DNA from: RYN-230 sp963834705
GTDB lineage: Bacteria; Actinomycetota; Actinomycetes; Streptosporangiales; Streptosporangiaceae
Length of the DNA: 64,000 nt
Assembly: GCA_963834705.1 (NCBI GenBank)
Contig: CAWICV010000004.1
Span: 124,001 to 188,000 of the forward strand
Reading direction: 5' to 3'
The notes under the pieces were generated by a model that was not told the origin of the DNA, ran no database searches, and was given only the letters and a program-made list of their open reading frames with translations. The position numbers and the translations under genes are program-made. Numbering within the stretch: the first letter of the stretch is position 1; each line of letters starts with the position of its first letter. Positions 59,559 to 64,000 of the stretch are shown one piece after another.

Positions 59559-61130
59559 ATGCGCCGACTTGGCCGGGCTGCCCTGCTCGCCGCGGCCGCG
59601 GCTCTGACGGCGGTCGGTGCGGCCAGCCCGGCGGCTGCCGCTACCCCGGGGACCACGGCCTGGACCGTGTACCACGGCGACCCGGCCGGCTCGGGCACCA
59701 TTACGCTGCCCGGCCGGGTGGACACCAGTGCGCCGGCCTGGACGTCACCCGCGCTGGACGGCCAGCTCTACGGCGAACCGCTGGTCTCCGGCGGCCGGGT
59801 GTTCGTGGCCACCGAGAACGACACCGTATACGCGCTGAACGCCAGCTCCGGGGCCGTCATCTGGTCCAGGCACCTGGCTACCCCGGTCCCGGCATCGTCG
59901 CTGCCCTGCGGTGACATCAGCCCCACGGTCGGCATCACCGGCACGCCGGTGATCGATCCGGCCCGCGGCGAGATCTTCGTGGTGGCTGGCGAGCAGGTGA
60001 ACGGGAAGCCCGCCCACGTGCTGGCCGGGCTCAGCACCGCGACCGGCGCGGTGCGGATGACGCAGAACGTCGACCCACCCGGGGCGTACACGCCCGCGCT
60101 GCTGCAGCGCACCGGGCTGGCCCTGACCCACGGGCGGGTGGTGTTCGGTTACGGCGGCAACGACGGCGACTGCTCGACCTACCGGGGGCGGGTGGTCTCG
60201 GCGCCGGAGGGCGGCGGCGTGCCCGCGATCTTCACCGTGGACTCGGCGCCCGGCCAGTCCCAGGGCGCAGTGTGGATGGGTGGGGCGGCCCCGACCGTGG
60301 ACAGCCACGGCAACGTCTGGGTCAGCGTGGGCAACGGCTCGGTGCGCATCGCCTCCCGGGGCTACGACCACAGCGACTCCGCGCTCGAACTGAGCCCGCT
60401 GATGCACCTGGAGCAGTTCTTCGCGCCGGACACCTGGGCTTCCGACAACGCCACCGACCGGGACTTCTCCACCGCGCCCGCCCTGCTGCCTGACGGCCGG
60501 GTCGTGCTGGCCGGCAAGTCCAAGGTTGTCTTCCTGCTGAACGGCGCGCACCTCGGCGGCATCGGCGGCCAGCAGGCCAAGCTCGGCCCGGTCTGCGACG
60601 AGGACATCGACGGCGGCATGGCCACCGTGGGCAGCACCGTCTACCTGCCCTGCCTGAGCGGGATCGTCGCGGTCAGCGCGGCCGGGTCATCGCCAGGGCT
60701 GCGCGTGCTGTGGACGTCCCGGATCGGCGGCGGGCCGCCTATAGTGGCCGGCGGCCTGGTCTGGTCGATCAGCCAGAGCGGGACGCTGTCGGGCATCGAT
60801 CCGGCCACCGGGAAACTGCGGCAGCGGGCGTCCATCGGGGTCCCGGCCAACCATTTCCCAACGCCGGGTGCCGGGGACAGCCTGCTGCTGGCCACGTCGG
60901 CTAACCGGGTCGTCGCGTTCCGCGCCAGCGGGGGTGGCCACGCCACCAGTCCTACCGCGGCGAGCAGCACCGCGCCGAGCAGCACAGTCCGGAGTAGTCA
61001 GCCCGCCGCGGTCAGTTCGGACAGCACGAGCGGCATGCCTCGCGCCGCCATCGGCGGCATCGTCGCAGGCGTCCTCGTGCTGGCCGGTGGGGCCGGCTGG
61101 CTCATCTATCGCCGACGGCACGCCGGTTAG
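59559..61130 (+). CDS. Secreted, membrane-anchored PQQ-like beta-propeller protein
   Basis: A 523-aa surface protein. Residues 1-28 are a signal peptide (RRLGRAALLAAAAALTAVG, cut near AAA-AT). The main part has propeller blades of the PQQ/quinoprotein type: GGRVFVATENDTVYALNASS, FVVAGEQVNGKPAHVLAGL and IDPATGKLRQRASIG. A Ser/Thr/Pro-rich stalk leads to one C-terminal helix AIGGIVAGVLVLAGGAGWLIY and a basic stop RRRH. It has no clear catalytic set, so a binding or scaffold role is more likely than a dehydrogenase. Confidence 0.83.
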   Translation: MRRLGRAALLAAAAALTAVGAASPAAAATPGTTAWTVYHGDPAGSGTITLPGRVDTSAPAWTSPALDGQLYGEPLVSGGRVFVATENDTVYALNASSGAVIWSRHLATPVPASSLPCGDISPTVGITGTPVIDPARGEIFVVAGEQVNGKPAHVLAGLSTATGAVRMTQNVDPPGAYTPALLQRTGLALTHGRVVFGYGGNDGDCSTYRGRVVSAPEGGGVPAIFTVDSAPGQSQGAVWMGGAAPTVDSHGNVWVSVGNGSVRIASRGYDHSDSALELSPLMHLEQFFAPDTWASDNATDRDFSTAPALLPDGRVVLAGKSKVVFLLNGAHLGGIGGQQAKLGPVCDEDIDGGMATVGSTVYLPCLSGIVAVSAAGSSPGLRVLWTSRIGGGPPIVAGGLVWSISQSGTLSGIDPATGKLRQRASIGVPANHFPTPGAGDSLLLATSANRVVAFRASGGGHATSPTAASSTAPSSTVRSSQPAAVSSDSTSGMPRAAIGGIVAGVLVLAGGAGWLIYRRRHAG

Positions 61131-61142
61131 ACGGCACCCCGG

Positions 61143-61454
61143 TCAGAGGTCGTCTTCGCTGGATCCGGGGATGTCGCGGCGGGTGACCCAGGAGTTGTCC
61201 TCGATCGCCTCGACATCTTCTTCGGCCGCTTCCAGGACCTCGCGCTCATGCTCGGTGTGCAGGTGGGGCCGGTAGGTCAGCCGCCTGCTACGCCGCCCCA
61301 CGAACGCGAAAAGAATCAGCAGGCCGACGATGACCAGGATGAAGATCGTGAGCGCGTCGCCCCAGGTGAAACCGGATGACGACGCGGGCGAGGGCGAGGG
61401 GGATGGCGACGCAGCCGCCAGCTGGGCGCTGATCATGCTGACTGTGAGGGACAT
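61143..61454 (-). CDS. Small single-pass membrane protein with acidic C-terminus
   Basis: A 103-aa protein. A Pro/Ser segment (ASPSPSPSPASSSG) is followed by one membrane helix (ALTIFILVIVGLLILFAFV), a basic stop (GRRSRRL) and an acidic tail EREVLEAAEEDVEAIEDN. The family is not recognised. The ATG at 61454 is preferred over the longer frame to 61490. It converges with the propeller gene, leaving 12 nt. Confidence 0.65.
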   Translation of the reverse strand: MSLTVSMISAQLAAASPSPSPSPASSSGFTWGDALTIFILVIVGLLILFAFVGRRSRRLTYRPHLHTEHEREVLEAAEEDVEAIEDNSWVTRRDIPGSSEDDL

Positions 61455-61543
61455 CGGCTGCCTCCAGATCGCACAGCCCGCGGCCGCCACACCTTTGCCC
61501 AGGTCTGCTTTACCAATTCTAGATCCGGCGGCGCGCGGCGGCT

Positions 61544-61618
61544 GGTCCCGGAACGGCCGGTCCCGGAACGGCCGGTCCCGGAACGGCCAGTCCCGGAACG
61601 GCCGGTCCCGGAAAGGCA
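61544..61618. repeat. Five tandem copies of a 15-nt unit
   Basis: GGTCCCGGAACGGCC occurs five times in a row with single changes, ending 7 nt before the stop codon of the thioesterase gene on the other strand. It lies in the space between two minus-strand genes. No function is known. Confidence 0.93.
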
Positions 61619-61625
61619 GTCCCTG

Positions 61626-62384
61626 CTAGCGCAGCACCGCCGACGCGAGCCGCTCGCCGTCCGCGCACAGCCACACCGACAGCTGGCCATCGGCCCGCTC
61701 GGTGAGCAGCCGCGGGTGGTGGCCGGGCAGCCCCGGCCGGTGGTACTCCAGTTCGGCCCGGGACGGCAGCCAGTCCAGGCCGGCCAGCACGTCCTCGACC
61801 ACGGCCCAGTGAATGCTGTTGTTGACGTGCCCCGCGGTGTCGAAGTCGCTGGCCCGCAACGGCCACGCCTGCCCTGCGGCCGCGTCCCGCACCGCTGACT
61901 CCGGCGGGCCCGGGTGGGTCAGCCGTGCGGACACCCGGCGTCCCCCGGTGGACGGGCCATAGATCCGGTCAAAGGTCTCGCCGAGCGGAACCGGGCGGCC
62001 GTCCGCGGCGTCGATGGCCACCCACACGGCGACCGCCTGTACCAGATCGCCGGCCGGGCCGGTCACGGTCGTGGTGCGCTCGGCCCAGCGCGGCCCGGTC
62101 GCCGAGCAGAACGTGCGCAACTGCACCCGGTCTCGATGGGCCGGGTAGCCGCGCACCGCGACCGAGGTCCGGCGGACCAGCCAGGTGTACGGCTCGGCCC
62201 AGGCCGCGTCGGCCAGGTCATCCTCGGCCGCCTGCTGCAGGTAGCGGGCCAGCGCGTCGAACCGGAGCCGCCCGGCCGGGGTGACGTCCACGCTGCGCAC
62301 CACCCGGCTGGTGCGGAACACCCGGCCGTCGGCCGGATCGGCGATGAAGGCCGGCGCGCTGCCGGGGACCGTGGGCTGGGACAT
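61626..62384 (-). CDS. Acyl-ACP thioesterase-like protein (double hotdog fold)
   Basis: A 252-aa protein with two hotdog-like halves. The first has FRTSRVVRSVDVTPAGRLRF and DALARYLQQAAEDDLADAAW, then WLVRRTSVAVRGYPAHRDRV. The second has the catalytic-type segment WPLRASDFDTAGHVNNSIHW (Asp-Asn-His) that marks FatA/FatB-like thioesterases, which release fatty acids from acyl carrier protein. The ATG at 62384 sets the usual length; a frame to 62840 runs through the divergent gene. It is divergent from the 6-phosphogluconate dehydrogenase gene. Confidence 0.85.
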   Translation of the reverse strand: MSQPTVPGSAPAFIADPADGRVFRTSRVVRSVDVTPAGRLRFDALARYLQQAAEDDLADAAWAEPYTWLVRRTSVAVRGYPAHRDRVQLRTFCSATGPRWAERTTTVTGPAGDLVQAVAVWVAIDAADGRPVPLGETFDRIYGPSTGGRRVSARLTHPGPPESAVRDAAAGQAWPLRASDFDTAGHVNNSIHWAVVEDVLAGLDWLPSRAELEYHRPGLPGHHPRLLTERADGQLSVWLCADGERLASAVLR

Positions 62385-62523
62385 GGGTGCAGTCTTGCAA
62401 ACGTCCGTGGTCAAGGTGCGTGCAGAACCGGCCGTTTCGGGCCTCGCCGCCACGGCCTGCCCAGACGGCCGGAACCGCACCGGGCTAGTCTCGCCAGAGA
62501 GGCAAGACTGACGAGGAGCCAGC

Positions 62524-63966
62524 ATGACGCAGGCGAGCAGTGCGGATATCGGCGTAACCGGCCTGGCCGTAATGGGCCGCAACCTGGCACGCAACCTGGC
62601 CCGGCACGGGCATGTGGTCGCGCTGCACAACCGATCGCCGGAACGCACCCGCAGCCTGGTCGCCGAGCACGGCAGCGAGGGCACGTTCGTGCCAGCCGAG
62701 TCGATGAAGGAGTTCGTGGCCAGCCTGAGCCAGCCGCGGGCGATCATCATCATGGTCAAGGCGGGCCAGCCGACCGACGCGGTCATCGACGAACTGGTGC
62801 CGCTGCTGGACGAGGGCGACATCGTCATCGACTGCGGCAACGCGCACTACATGGACACCCGGCGCCGGGAGGCCGCGCTGCGCGAGCACGGCCTGCACTT
62901 CGTCGGCTGCGGCGTGTCCGGCGGGGAGGAAGGCGCGCTGCTCGGCCCGAGCATCATGCCGGGCGGGTCGAAGGAGTCCTACGCCAAGCTGGGGCCGATC
63001 TTCGAGTCGATCGCGGCCCAGGCGGACGGCACACCGTGCTGCACGTACGTCGGGCCAGACGGGGCTGGGCACTTCGTCAAGATGGTGCACAACGGCATCG
63101 AGTACGCCGACATGCAGCTCATCGCCGAGGCCTACGATCTGCTCCGGGCCGGCCTGGGCGCCCCGACCCCGCGGATCGCGGAGATCTTCCGCACCTGGAA
63201 CGACGGTGACCTTGACTCATTCCTGATCCAGATCACCGCCGAGGTGCTGGCGCACACCGATGCGGAGACCGGCACGCCGTTCGTGGACATCGTGCTCGAC
63301 CAGGCCGAGCAGAAGGGCACCGGCCGGTGGACCGTGCAGAGCGCGCTGGACCTGGGCATCCCGATCACCGGCATCGCCGAGGCCACGTTCGCCCGGTCGC
63401 TGTCCGGGCACGCCGGCCAGCGGGCCGCGGCCCGGGACACGTTCGGCACCGGCACCACGGCATTGGACATCCCCGAGCCGGACGCGTTCACCGAGGACGT
63501 CCGGCGCGCGCTGTACGCGTCCAAGGTGGTCGCGTACGCGCAGGGCTTCGACCAGATCGCCGCGGGCAGCGCGGAGTACGGCTGGGACATCGACCGGGGC
63601 ATGATGGCCACCATCTGGCGCGGGGGCTGCATCATCCGGGCCCGGTTCCTGGACCGGATCCGGTCCGCCTACAACGAGCACCCGGGGCTGCCCAGCCTGC
63701 TGGTCGCGCCGTACTTCGCGGCCGCTGTGCGGGATGGGGTGGACAGCTGGCGCCGGGTGGTGGCGCATGCCGCCGCAGCCGGCATCCCGTCCCCGGCGTT
63801 CTCCTCGTCGCTGGCCTACTACGACGGGCTGCGCGCGGCGCGGCTGCCCGCGTCGCTGATCCAGGGCCTGCGGGACAACTTCGGCGCGCACACCTACCAC
63901 CGGGTGGACAAACAAGGCACATTCCACACCGAATGGGCCGGTGACGGCCAGGAGCACTCTGCCTGA
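62524..63966 (+). CDS. gnd: 6-phosphogluconate dehydrogenase (decarboxylating)
   Basis: A 480-aa enzyme of the oxidative pentose phosphate pathway; it turns 6-phosphogluconate into ribulose 5-phosphate and CO2, making NADPH. The cofactor fold opens GVTGLAVMGRNLARNLARHG with NRSPERT at the NADP 2'-phosphate. Catalytic parts are GCGVSGGEEGALLGPSIMPGG (split here), HFVKMVHNGIEYADMQLIAE with the general base Lys, and QKGTGRWTVQSALDLGIPI. The full ~480-aa length is present, and ACGAGGAG precedes the ATG. The gene ends 34 nt before the window edge. Confidence 0.95.
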   Translation: MTQASSADIGVTGLAVMGRNLARNLARHGHVVALHNRSPERTRSLVAEHGSEGTFVPAESMKEFVASLSQPRAIIIMVKAGQPTDAVIDELVPLLDEGDIVIDCGNAHYMDTRRREAALREHGLHFVGCGVSGGEEGALLGPSIMPGGSKESYAKLGPIFESIAAQADGTPCCTYVGPDGAGHFVKMVHNGIEYADMQLIAEAYDLLRAGLGAPTPRIAEIFRTWNDGDLDSFLIQITAEVLAHTDAETGTPFVDIVLDQAEQKGTGRWTVQSALDLGIPITGIAEATFARSLSGHAGQRAAARDTFGTGTTALDIPEPDAFTEDVRRALYASKVVAYAQGFDQIAAGSAEYGWDIDRGMMATIWRGGCIIRARFLDRIRSAYNEHPGLPSLLVAPYFAAAVRDGVDSWRRVVAHAAAAGIPSPAFSSSLAYYDGLRAARLPASLIQGLRDNFGAHTYHRVDKQGTFHTEWAGDGQEHSA

Positions 63967-63968
63967 GA

Positions 63969-63998
63969 CCACCGGGCCTGAGCCCACCGGGCCTGAGC
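63969..63998. repeat. Short tandem repeat at the window edge
   Basis: The 15-nt unit CACCGGGCCTGAGCC occurs twice, with the start of a possible further copy at the end of the window. The array may continue beyond base 64000. Confidence 0.7.
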
Positions 63999-64000
63999 CC

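Overview
The window is chromosomal DNA of a very GC-rich actinomycete. The base composition, the GTG/TTG starts with GGAGG-type ribosome binding sites, and a set of typically actinobacterial genes (SecA2, a HelD/HelR-type RNA polymerase-associated helicase, an AfsR/SARP regulator, OtsA, an RsbW-like kinase, DUF427, DUF5302) point to a filamentous soil actinobacterium. The genus cannot be fixed from the sequence. No rRNA, tRNA or CRISPR array was seen.

Layout. 0-7.3 kb: the N-terminal part of a DNA polymerase IV, a HelR-like helicase, SecA2, and a two-gene type II restriction-modification system of the NgoMIV family. 7.3-17 kb: housekeeping and signalling genes (alpha/beta hydrolase, a MerR-PP2C fusion, SerA, a FUSC transporter, an SDR, a HIT protein, OtsA). 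17.0-22.2 kb: an accessory module of a HerA-like ATPase, a zeta-toxin-type kinase with a long acidic N-terminus, and a small acidic protein; the last two genes have clearly lower GC than their surroundings. 22.3-23.7 kb: a secreted GH18 chitinase with a readable promoter and a perfect 27-nt operator palindrome. 24-27 kb: a TetR gene, a decayed hydroxyacid dehydrogenase and a DrrAB-type exporter. 27.3-31.5 kb: a 1138-aa AfsR/SARP regulator and an SDR.

31.6-35 kb: a frameshifted XRE/MmyB regulator and a metallophosphoesterase gene split by a 1.65-kb IS110-family (IS1111-like) element. The non-coding end of the element folds like a bridge RNA, and the two arms of its internal loop match the two halves of the actual insertion site. 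35-46.5 kb: mixed metabolic genes (DUF2071, TfoX-like, aldo/keto reductase, SDR, PEP-mutase superfamily, patatin, acyltransferase) and an SsuABC/TauABC-type importer operon. 46.4-48 kb: a short Rho with a structured leader. 48-64 kb: a GalB/PIG-L-like enzyme, an MFS exporter whose TetR repressor is reduced to a fragment, a FAD/Fe-S dehydrogenase, a DUF3037-HipA-like operon, a copper amine oxidase, a beta-propeller surface protein, a thioesterase and 6-phosphogluconate dehydrogenase.

Gene decay is a theme: at least eight broken genes or fragments lie mostly beside transporters and regulators. Short GC-rich tandem repeats of 15-27 nt occur repeatedly, both between genes and in frame inside the HerA-like gene. 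Functions are inferred from recognised families and motifs; no database search was possible.
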